From Acidobacteriota bacterium (GTDB taxonomy: Bacteria; Acidobacteriota; Blastocatellia; Pyrinomonadales; Pyrinomonadaceae): a stretch of 19,831 nt of DNA. Made by a program: the position numbers and the translations under genes. The stretch lies in the NCBI GenBank assembly GCA_023436495.1, contig JAEZIT010000099.1:1-19831 (forward strand), given 5' to 3'. Shown piece by piece: positions 13,825 to 19,831 of this stretch. Below the pieces are notes generated by a model, which was not told the DNA's origin, did no database searches, and was given only the letters and a program-made list of their open reading frames with translations. The stretch's first letter is position 1. Every line of letters begins with the position of its first letter.

Positions 13825-15924
13825 ATGATTTCAAACACTTCCCCAATCGTACGATCCATCGGGATATCGGCCATGGTCGTCATTGCACTTTTGGCCGCCG
13901 CGACCCTGGTTTCAGCCCAAAAGGTCCGCCTTAGGTCTCAGATCGCCCCCAATTGCGGCAGTTCGTCACAATTGAAGTATGCCGATATTTATGGCGACGG
14001 CAACATCGCCGTTCAGGGCAGTTATAACTGCCGCGGTGCGTTCATCTACAATATTTCCAACCCCGACGCCCCGACGCTTGCGTCCTGGTACAACCCGGGT
14101 GCAAATCAGCAGTTTCTCGAAGCCATCGTTATCGGCAACCGCGGTTATTTCGGCAGCGGTAACGGGGGCGGCGTTCATATTGTCGATTTGACCAATCCGG
14201 CAAGCCCCGTTCTTCTTGGTATCGTGAATTCTTCTAATGGAAACGGATTCAATTCGATCCACGAAATGGTTGTGTTTCAACAGAATGGGGTCGATTATCT
14301 GATCGAAAACTTTAACGGCTTCAGCACGAAGTTATTGAAGGTCATAAACGTCTCGAATCCGTCGTCGCCGGTATTTATACGGGACATTACGCCGACTGAA
14401 GTTAGTTGGGTCCATGCGATGCACATTCGCGGGAATCGGATGTTTACGTCAGGTTGGGGTACATCGACGGTTCGCGGCCGGACGGAGATATACGATATTT
14501 CAAATATCGGCACGCAAGCCCCGAATCTGCTTGGATTTATTGAAGATCCCAGCACGACGATAACAGCGGGCAACAGCATGCACAGCACATGGACAAGCGA
14601 GGACGGACAGTACTTATATAGTGCTCGCGAGGTAACGGCAAGCAACGGCCCGACGCCAGGCGACCTTCGCGTATATAATATTTCGAATCCCGCACAGCCG
14701 GTTCTGGTAAACCGCATTTCGATGAACGATCTCGGCCTGAATGCGGTGACCCCGCACAACCCGGTCGTAATGGGCTCGAAGCTGTATGTGTCGTGGTATC
14801 AAGCAGGCGTTCAGGTATTCGATCTTAATACGCCAACTGCTCCGAGGCGAATCGGGCAGTATGACACGTACCAGCCAACCTTCGCCCCCAGCGAAGAAGA
14901 CCTTAACATCATCGAATCCAGGCCCTGGGACGTCATCTGCGGCAGCGACAGTTTTCAGAATGCGCTGCCGACCACATATAACGGCAATTGGGCCGTATTT
15001 CCGTTTCTCGGCGAAGATAAAGTACTTGTCGGCGACATGGCATCAGGCTTGTTGATAGTGGACGTCACAGGCGCCGTCGGGCCGGCGAAGAACGTCGTGT
15101 CCGATTTCGACGGCGACGGTAAGACCGACTTGTCCGTTTACAGTCCGGCAACCGGTAACTGGCAGATCGAACGGAGCTCCGATAGTTTGCCGATCACGAG
15201 GCAGTGGGGTATTGCTGGAGACATTATAGTACCGGGCGATTATGACGGCGACGGAAAATCTGATTTTGCTGCATGGCGGCCTAGCACTGGCATTTGGTGG
15301 ATCGTTGGAAGTTCCGGTTCCAACATGGCGGCTCAGTTCGGAATGAACGGCGATGTTCCAGTTCCAGGAGATTACGACGCCGACGGACGCACGGACATTG
15401 CTGTCTGGAGGCCCTCCACCGGCGTCTGGTACATCAATCAAAGTACGCTGGGTATTCGCATTCTTCAGTTCGGAACGTCTGGCGATAAGGTCTTCACTGG
15501 CGATTATGAAGGCGACGGCAAGTCTGACCTGGCGGTGTGGAGGCCTTCGTCCGGAGTTTGGTATATTTTGCAGAGTTCATCAACGATCGCTATGATCGCT
15601 CCGTTCGGTCAAAACGGCGACCGTCCGATGCACGCCGATTTTGACGGGGACGGCCGCGCCGATCTCTCGATCTACCGGCCATCCACCGGGATCTGGTACA
15701 TTCTCAACTCGCAAAGCGGCGGATATGCCGGATATCAATTCGGCATCGACGAAGATATTCCCGTGCCGTCGGATTTTGACGGCGATGGAAAGGCCGATGT
15801 CGCAGTTTATCGTCCGTCGACCAACACTTGGTACCGAATAAACAGCTCCGATAATGGTATACACATCAGGGTATTTGGACAGCCGGGCGATCTGCCATCG
15901 CCCGGGTCTGTACAGCCGAACTAG
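13825..15924 (+). CDS. Exported LVIVD-propeller and FG-GAP repeat protein
   Basis: A 699-residue secreted protein. A signal peptide (hydrophobic AMVVIALLAAATLVSA, likely cleavage near residue 31) precedes a region of about 390 residues with LVIVD-type repeats (GVHIVDLTNPASPVLLG, VINVSNPSSPVFI, VYNISNPAQPVLVN, VQVFDLNTPTAPRR), probably a beta-propeller. Residues 425-695 hold six FG-GAP/VCBS-like repeats of 44-45 residues, each starting with a calcium-loop motif such as DFDGDGKTD (Asp at 427, 472, 516, 560, 605, 650) and each with a YRPSTGIWYI-like strand. Such repeats are typical of extracellular adhesion or carbohydrate-contact proteins. There is no sorting signal or anchor. ATG at 13825 follows GGAG by 5 bases. 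It is flanked by terminators, so it is monocistronic. Confidence 0.88.
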   Translation: MISNTSPIVRSIGISAMVVIALLAAATLVSAQKVRLRSQIAPNCGSSSQLKYADIYGDGNIAVQGSYNCRGAFIYNISNPDAPTLASWYNPGANQQFLEAIVIGNRGYFGSGNGGGVHIVDLTNPASPVLLGIVNSSNGNGFNSIHEMVVFQQNGVDYLIENFNGFSTKLLKVINVSNPSSPVFIRDITPTEVSWVHAMHIRGNRMFTSGWGTSTVRGRTEIYDISNIGTQAPNLLGFIEDPSTTITAGNSMHSTWTSEDGQYLYSAREVTASNGPTPGDLRVYNISNPAQPVLVNRISMNDLGLNAVTPHNPVVMGSKLYVSWYQAGVQVFDLNTPTAPRRIGQYDTYQPTFAPSEEDLNIIESRPWDVICGSDSFQNALPTTYNGNWAVFPFLGEDKVLVGDMASGLLIVDVTGAVGPAKNVVSDFDGDGKTDLSVYSPATGNWQIERSSDSLPITRQWGIAGDIIVPGDYDGDGKSDFAAWRPSTGIWWIVGSSGSNMAAQFGMNGDVPVPGDYDADGRTDIAVWRPSTGVWYINQSTLGIRILQFGTSGDKVFTGDYEGDGKSDLAVWRPSSGVWYILQSSSTIAMIAPFGQNGDRPMHADFDGDGRADLSIYRPSTGIWYILNSQSGGYAGYQFGIDEDIPVPSDFDGDGKADVAVYRPSTNTWYRINSSDNGIHIRVFGQPGDLPSPGSVQPN
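15100..15875 (+). repeat. Six tandem repeats of 132-135 bases within the FG-GAP region
   Basis: The calcium-loop codons recur at 15103, 15238, 15370, 15502, 15637 and 15772, giving periods of 135, 132, 132, 135 and 135 bases. Copies have diverged at the DNA level but keep GAT-TWT/TAC-GAC-GGC-GAC-GG-like starts and a CGGCC(A/T)TC-rich core. The array arose by in-frame duplication. Confidence 0.8.
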
Positions 15925-15947
15925 GGCAGCTTAGATCATTTCAGAAC

Positions 15948-15983
15948 CTAAGACCGGGACGAGTTGCCCGGTTTTAGATTTTT
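15948..15983 (+). terminator. Terminator after the LVIVD/FG-GAP gene
   Basis: CTAAGACCGGG (15948-15958) pairs with CCCGGTTTTAG (15967-15977), 11 pairs including one G-U, over an 8-base loop. It is followed by ATTTTT. It sits 24 bases after the stop codon and just before the FHA-PrsW gene. Confidence 0.8.
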
Positions 15984-16003
15984 CAGATATCGAGAACCCT
16001 TTT

Positions 16004-17533
16004 ATGAAACTGCACCTTACCGTCAACAGCGGTTCGCTCGCCGGCCGAACATTTGATCTCGGGACCGGATTTTTGACCATAGGCCGAGGTGAAAACTGCA
16101 GCGTCAGGTTCGATCCCGTTGGGGAACGCATCGCCTCAAAACAGCACGCTTTTATCGAAGCCCGCGCCGATGGCTATTATGTTACGGATAATCAAAGCAC
16201 GAACGGAACGCTGCTAAACGGCGAACGTATCGGGACTGCGCGCTTGAAATCGGGCGACACGGTCCAGTTTGGTAAGAACGGCGTTACGGCGGCCGTTCAT
16301 ATCGAAGAACGTACCGCATTTGCCGGCAGTGCACCGGTTATTCAGTCTCCGGACGACTTTCGCGAGCGTCAGGTGCAGCATTTTCAGGCGATAGCCGAAT
16401 CAAAGCCTGACAATCTTCAAAACTCATTCGCACACATCGGCTTGGGCCAGCTTGAGGCCCGCTCTCAGCCCGGAAAGACCGGCAAATACATCGGTATCGG
16501 CGTAACCATCTTCGCGATCGTATTCTTGTCGCTGATCGTGGTCGCGCTGATGTTCGCCAGCGTTGGGATAGTCCCGGCGGTGATTGCTTCAGTCGTCGCC
16601 TTTACGCCGGCCGTGATTTATCTGCTGCCGCTGATCTGGCTCGACCGTTACGATCCTGAGCCCTTGTGGCTGCTGGCTCTCGCGTTCGCATGGGGTGCAC
16701 TTGTCGCAGTCGTTGTCTCGTTCGTTATAAACACGACCTTGGGAGCGGTTTTCGGCCCGGCAGTAGCGGCCGTGGTATCGGCTCCGATCTTCGAAGAAGG
16801 TTCCAAAGGTATTGGCCTGCTTATCCTACTTATCTTTTTCCGTCGGTATTTCGATGACATTCTCGACGGCATCGTCTTCGGCGGCGTTATTGCCCTCGGC
16901 TTTGCAACGGTCGAGAACGTACTTTATTACGGTCAGGCGATCGGTCAGGCAGGGCTCGGAGGCTTGATAGTACTGTTCTTCATGCGCGGTGTGCTGTCGC
17001 CGTTCGCGCATGTTACGTTCACGGCAATGACCGGCATTGGCTGCGGCATCGCACGTGAATCGCATAATATGATCGTTCGGATCATTATGCCGGTAATTGG
17101 CTATATCGCGGCAGTAACACTGCATGCGATATGGAACGGCATGGCCGTTCTAGGAGGGCTCGATGGTTTTCTCGTCGGCTACCTTATCTTGGAAATACCG
17201 TTCTTTCTGATATTCGTAGGCTTCGCGTTTTATATCATGTACCGGCAGAACAAGATCCTGAAAGAGATGCTGGCGATTGATATAGCCCGTGGGCTGATCC
17301 CGCAAGACCACGCGGCGATCGCGACATCAGCGTTCCGCAGCTCCGGCTGGCTGCTCGGCGGACTGTTCAACGGGAAATTCCGTTCCCGAAGCCGCTATCT
17401 TCGGTCAATAGGAAAGCTGGGCCTAAGCTATTGGCACATCCAGCGTGCAACTGCGGCACAGGGGCAGACAGGCAGTTTCCAGCAGAATCCGATCCTCCGC
17501 GAAGAGGTCCTTAAGTGGCGGGAAAGCGTTTGA
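16004..17533 (+). CDS. FHA domain fused to a PrsW-family intramembrane protease
   Basis: A 509-residue membrane protein. Residues 1-103 form an FHA domain, which binds phosphothreonine peptides; conserved positions are seen in TIGRGENCSV (G28, R29), SKQH (S45-H48) and STNGT (N67). After a polar linker, residues 160-415 carry about eight hydrophobic segments and the PrsW-type motifs: DRYDPEP (214-220), APIFEEGSK (E264, E265, K268), DDILDGIVFGGVIALGFATVEN (E304) and HVTFTAMTGIG (H336). PrsW proteins are predicted glutamic-type intramembrane proteases; Bacillus PrsW clears anti-sigma factor RsiW. The C-terminal 95 residues are basic and cytoplasmic. A Ser/Thr kinase gene lies downstream beyond the tRNA. 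The natural substrate cannot be inferred. Confidence 0.85.
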   Translation: MKLHLTVNSGSLAGRTFDLGTGFLTIGRGENCSVRFDPVGERIASKQHAFIEARADGYYVTDNQSTNGTLLNGERIGTARLKSGDTVQFGKNGVTAAVHIEERTAFAGSAPVIQSPDDFRERQVQHFQAIAESKPDNLQNSFAHIGLGQLEARSQPGKTGKYIGIGVTIFAIVFLSLIVVALMFASVGIVPAVIASVVAFTPAVIYLLPLIWLDRYDPEPLWLLALAFAWGALVAVVVSFVINTTLGAVFGPAVAAVVSAPIFEEGSKGIGLLILLIFFRRYFDDILDGIVFGGVIALGFATVENVLYYGQAIGQAGLGGLIVLFFMRGVLSPFAHVTFTAMTGIGCGIARESHNMIVRIIMPVIGYIAAVTLHAIWNGMAVLGGLDGFLVGYLILEIPFFLIFVGFAFYIMYRQNKILKEMLAIDIARGLIPQDHAAIATSAFRSSGWLLGGLFNGKFRSRSRYLRSIGKLGLSYWHIQRATAAQGQTGSFQQNPILREEVLKWRESV

Positions 17534-17597
17534 TCAATTAATTGTTTACTTTGTGAAAAGGCTCTCGAAAACGGAACGCAAACAGGAAAAACGAAAA

Positions 17598-17637
17598 TCG
17601 AAAAGGCTTTCCGAACATTGTTGGAAAGCCTTTTCGA
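17598..17637 (-). terminator. Bidirectional terminator between FHA-PrsW gene and tRNA-Lys
   Basis: A perfect 15-base inverted repeat, TCGAAAAGGCTTTCC (17598-17612) with its complement (17623-17637), has a 10-base loop. On the minus strand it is followed by further T-runs (ATTTTCGTTTTTCC), fitting termination of the tRNA. On the plus strand the TTTT inside the stem could also end the FHA-PrsW transcript. Confidence 0.75.
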
Positions 17638-17641
17638 CTAA

Positions 17642-17717
17642 TGGTAGGCCGAGCAGGGATCGAACCTGCGACCCGCGGATTAAGAGTCCGCTGCTCTACC
17701 GACTGAGCTATCGACCC
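17642..17717 (-). tRNA. tRNA-Lys (anticodon CTT)
   Basis: A 76-base cloverleaf on the minus strand. The acceptor GGGTCGA pairs with TCGGCCT, including a G1-U72 and a U-G pair. The D stem is GCTC/GAGC. The anticodon stem GCGGA/TCCGC encloses loop CTCTTAA with anticodon CTT. The T arm is GCAGG-TTCGATC-CCTGC. Discriminator A and CCA are encoded. It decodes AAG. Confidence 0.95.
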
Positions 17718-17733
17718 AAAAAGCAAATTCGGA

Positions 17734-17762
17734 TTATAGCAATATTAAATTTCATTGTCCAA
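17734..17762 (-). promoter_or_regulatory. Promoter of tRNA-Lys
   Basis: On the minus strand TTGGAC (17762-17757) and a perfect TATAAT (17739-17734) are 17 bases apart. The -10 ends 16 bases before the tRNA 5' end, so the precursor would have a short 5' leader. Confidence 0.6.
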
Positions 17763-17827
17763 AATGCAAAATACGGATTCAGCACGCGTTCCGTATTCGG
17801 TTACAATATCTAGGTTGACGATTACCG

Positions 17828-19450
17828 ATGAAGGAATGCCCTAAATGCGAACTTTGTTACCCTGACGAGGTAGAATTCTGCCCGACCGATCAGGAGCGCA
17901 CGCGGCAGACGCTTCCGGGAACGCAGCTTTTAGCTCTGCGATACATGCTCGAAAAGCGACTCGGACGCGGGGCGATGGGACAGGTCTATTTGGCGCGCGA
18001 TATGAAATTTGAAACGCGCCGTGTCGCGGTGAAAACCGTTCGGCAGGACCTGCTCAATAGCGAGGACCTTCAAGAAGGTGAGGCGATCGCGCGCTTTGAG
18101 CGCGAAGCGCAGGCGGCTGCTTCCATCCAGCATCCTAACACCGTAAGCGTCACCGATTTCGGCGAGAGCCGCGATGGAATTTTCTATCTTGTAATGGAGT
18201 ATGTCGAAGGCGAAACCCTACATAGGCTGCTCCGCCGCGAAGGCACGCTGCCCGTAAAACGTGCCGTTCGGCTGCTGCGCCAGATCGCCGACGGAGTCGA
18301 CGCTGCCCACGAAATGGGAATTCTACACCGCGACCTCAAGCCCGCGAATATTTTTATCATGCAGAAGGGCAGGAATTCCGAGGGGTTTGTGAAGGTGGGC
18401 GATTTCGGCCTCGCGAAAATAGTTAACCAAACGGTCACGGACACCGCTTCGAACGCAACGCCGTCGTCACGCGGGATAATCGGAACGCCGGAATTCATGT
18501 CGCCGGAGCAGATGCAGCCCGAAATGGGCGTCGACGTTCGTGCAGACCTGTATGCCCTGGGCACGATCGCATATCTAATGCTAGGGGGGCGAACGCCATT
18601 TACGGGCGACCTGATGCAACTGGTGATGCAGAAGATAATGCACAAGCCCGAACCGCTGGCGACACTTAGAACGGATATACCTTCGGACGTCGATCGTGTG
18701 ATCATGCGGTCGCTGGAGATCGATCCCGCACAACGCCCATCGAGCGTCGTCGAATGGATCGAAGAGCTTGAGGACGCCGCGTCCGACGTTGACGAGAGCA
18801 AGCGAGCGGGGTCGTCACGGTTGGTCATTCTGGCACCCGCGGCTTCGGAAGTTTACGTGGATGACGAGCGAAAGGGAAGCGTCGGTAGTTCCGGCCGCGT
18901 TGTTCTGACGAATCTGCCGCCAGGCCGCCATATACTTCGCGTATCCAAGGCCGGCGAACGCGACGACGAGCGAGTGATCGAGATTCGCGAAGGAGCCGAG
19001 GAGCAGCTTATCCAGGCGCAACTCCGGTCGATCCATGGCCAGCACAGCCAGCCATCGTCTTCGCAGGGAGCCGGTAGCAGCGGAGCAGCAAGTTCTAGCC
19101 TCATGCCCGGCATTGTCGCGTGTGCGACCTGCGGAGCGCGATTTGCGGAAGGGGTGAAGTTTTGCGGCCGCTGCGGCAATAGGTCGTTCACGCTGGTTTC
19201 AGCGGGTGAAGGTGGAGACAAATTTCCGTGTCCGCGCTGTGCTGCGCCGCTGCCGGCAAATTCCAAGTTTTGCGGGCGCTGCGGGATGAGCATTTCGGCC
19301 ACGGCCACAGCCGCCACGAGGCCGGTCGGATTTACGTCCGTTTATCGGCCCGAACCTTCGCAGGCGGAGCGGTTGTGTGGCCGGTGTGGGGCTGCTTATC
19401 CGCCGCACATTCGTTTCTGCGGACGATGCGGCGGAGCCATGGGAGCCTAG
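17828..19450 (+). CDS. Ser/Thr protein kinase with N- and C-terminal zinc ribbons and PEGA-like domain
   Basis: A 540-residue soluble kinase. An N-terminal ribbon (C4, C7, C18, with D21 as possible fourth ligand) precedes a complete Hanks-type kinase domain (about 36-315): Gly loop GRGAMGQVY (46-54), catalytic Lys K69, HRDLKPAN (D169), DFG (192-194) and GTPEFMSPEQ (219-228). A PEGA-like beta domain (about 331-400) and a Ser/Gly linker follow. Then come three ribbons, each CxxC-10-CxxC: C432/C435/C446/C449, C468/C471/C482/C485 and C517/C520/C531/C534. There is no transmembrane segment, unlike PknB-type kinases, so it acts in the cytoplasm. All catalytic residues are intact, so it should be active. 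A TACAAT at 17802-17807 may be its -10. The ribbons probably bind protein or nucleic-acid partners. Confidence 0.93.
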   Translation: MKECPKCELCYPDEVEFCPTDQERTRQTLPGTQLLALRYMLEKRLGRGAMGQVYLARDMKFETRRVAVKTVRQDLLNSEDLQEGEAIARFEREAQAAASIQHPNTVSVTDFGESRDGIFYLVMEYVEGETLHRLLRREGTLPVKRAVRLLRQIADGVDAAHEMGILHRDLKPANIFIMQKGRNSEGFVKVGDFGLAKIVNQTVTDTASNATPSSRGIIGTPEFMSPEQMQPEMGVDVRADLYALGTIAYLMLGGRTPFTGDLMQLVMQKIMHKPEPLATLRTDIPSDVDRVIMRSLEIDPAQRPSSVVEWIEELEDAASDVDESKRAGSSRLVILAPAASEVYVDDERKGSVGSSGRVVLTNLPPGRHILRVSKAGERDDERVIEIREGAEEQLIQAQLRSIHGQHSQPSSSQGAGSSGAASSSLMPGIVACATCGARFAEGVKFCGRCGNRSFTLVSAGEGGDKFPCPRCAAPLPANSKFCGRCGMSISATATAATRPVGFTSVYRPEPSQAERLCGRCGAAYPPHIRFCGRCGGAMGA

Positions 19451-19486
19451 GCATTTCTAAAAGTCGCGTTTATCCGGCCGTATGCG

Positions 19487-19492
19487 TATAAT
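19487..19492 (+). promoter_or_regulatory. -10 box candidate for the ribbon/membrane protein gene
   Basis: A perfect TATAAT lies 46 bases before the ATG of the last gene and after the kinase stop. No convincing -35 is found at the usual distance, so this may be chance. Confidence 0.35.
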
Positions 19493-19538
19493 GTCTTCCA
19501 AGTTCCCGCCACGAATCGGGTTCTAATTATCTCCGGTT

Positions 19539-19831
19539 ATGAAGGTTTGCCCTAAATGCGGTAAGAGCTATGCCGACGACAGCCTGAATTTCTGTCTGGA
19601 CGACGGCTCTATCCTTACGCATTCAAAAGCAGGTGTGCTGCCGGAGACCGTCATAATGAACCGCCCGCTCGGAACGGAACCAAATCACCAGGCCTCGCCG
19701 ACGGAACGGAACCCTCAGATCCCTTATTCGATGCAGCCGAAACGGTCGTCCAAGGCATGGCTCTGGGTCGTCGGGATCCTAGGAGCGGTCGTTCTTCTTT
19801 GCGGCGGCGGATTCGCCGCATTGCTATTGGT
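19539..19831 (+). CDS. Zinc-ribbon protein with a membrane segment, C-terminus beyond window
   Basis: The frame opens with ATG at 19539 and has no stop in the 97 codons visible. It begins with a ribbon (C4, C7, C19, with D22 of CLDDG as possible fourth ligand) of the same kind as the preceding kinase. The first 24 bases of the two genes are nearly the same, which suggests a shared origin of the N-terminal module. A polar linker (about 28-72, Pro/Thr/Asn-rich) leads to a hydrophobic segment, WLWVVGILGAVVLLCGGG (about 76-93), so the ribbon is probably cytoplasmic and anchored to the membrane. Whether an extracellular domain follows cannot be seen. It is in the same direction as the kinase, 88 bases downstream. 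Confidence 0.8.
   Translation, partial: MKVCPKCGKSYADDSLNFCLDDGSILTHSKAGVLPETVIMNRPLGTEPNHQASPTERNPQIPYSMQPKRSSKAWLWVVGILGAVVLLCGGGFAALLL

Noticed and set aside
15100..15875. Tandem repeat array considered as a possible CRISPR-like or non-coding repeat
   Set aside because: The period stays in frame and encodes FG-GAP calcium-loop repeats. There are no short direct repeats with unique spacers.
17445..17813. Plus-strand frame of 122 codons after the FHA-PrsW gene
   Set aside because: It passes through the inverted repeat and antisense to the tRNA, whose sequence accounts for the translated segment resembling a common false protein call.

Overview
The window looks like chromosomal core sequence of an Acidobacteriota bacterium, most likely the Blastocatellia/Pyrinomonadaceae side. 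This is inferred from several traits together: moderate G+C, frequent absence of a clear Shine-Dalgarno, Ser/Thr kinases and other proteins opening with a Cys-rich ribbon of the type CPxC...FCxxD, PEGA and FG-GAP/LVIVD-type proteins, and metG-tatD and trpE-trpD neighbourhoods. No search was run, so the taxon is a guess. No insertion sequence, CRISPR array, integrase or phage gene was seen.

Layout. Positions 1-6528 are read on the minus strand: trpD (cut by the window edge) overlapping trpE by 4 bases; a 235-base trp leader holding a promoter, a Trp-rich leader peptide and mutually exclusive antiterminator and terminator structures; argS with its own promoter; a single-domain response regulator; a Crp/Fnr-type regulator; and a small exported protein. 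From 6626 the plus strand takes over: larC overlapping folE by one base and closed by a terminator; metG followed closely by tatD; yajQ followed by a long-chain polyprenyl diphosphate synthase and a coiled-coil/HARE-HTH protein, closed by an A/T-rich terminator; a 699-residue exported LVIVD/FG-GAP repeat protein with its own terminator; and an FHA-PrsW membrane protein. A tRNA-Lys(CTT) follows on the minus strand. The window ends with a cytoplasmic Ser/Thr kinase carrying zinc ribbons at both ends, and the start of another ribbon protein with a membrane anchor.

How the parts work together. trpE and trpD feed tryptophan synthesis and appear to be controlled by ribosome-mediated attenuation: a 37-codon leader peptide with three Trp codons (two in tandem) precedes a pair of alternative hairpins just upstream of trpE. 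The leader ATG lies almost at the predicted transcription start, so the leader mRNA is probably leaderless; larC and yajQ show the same close spacing. The last three protein genes suggest a phospho-signalling neighbourhood: a phosphothreonine-reading FHA domain on a predicted intramembrane protease sits next to a Ser/Thr kinase.

No gene-free stretch exceeds 300 bases. The longest, 17534-17827, holds a 15-bp inverted repeat, the tRNA and its promoter.
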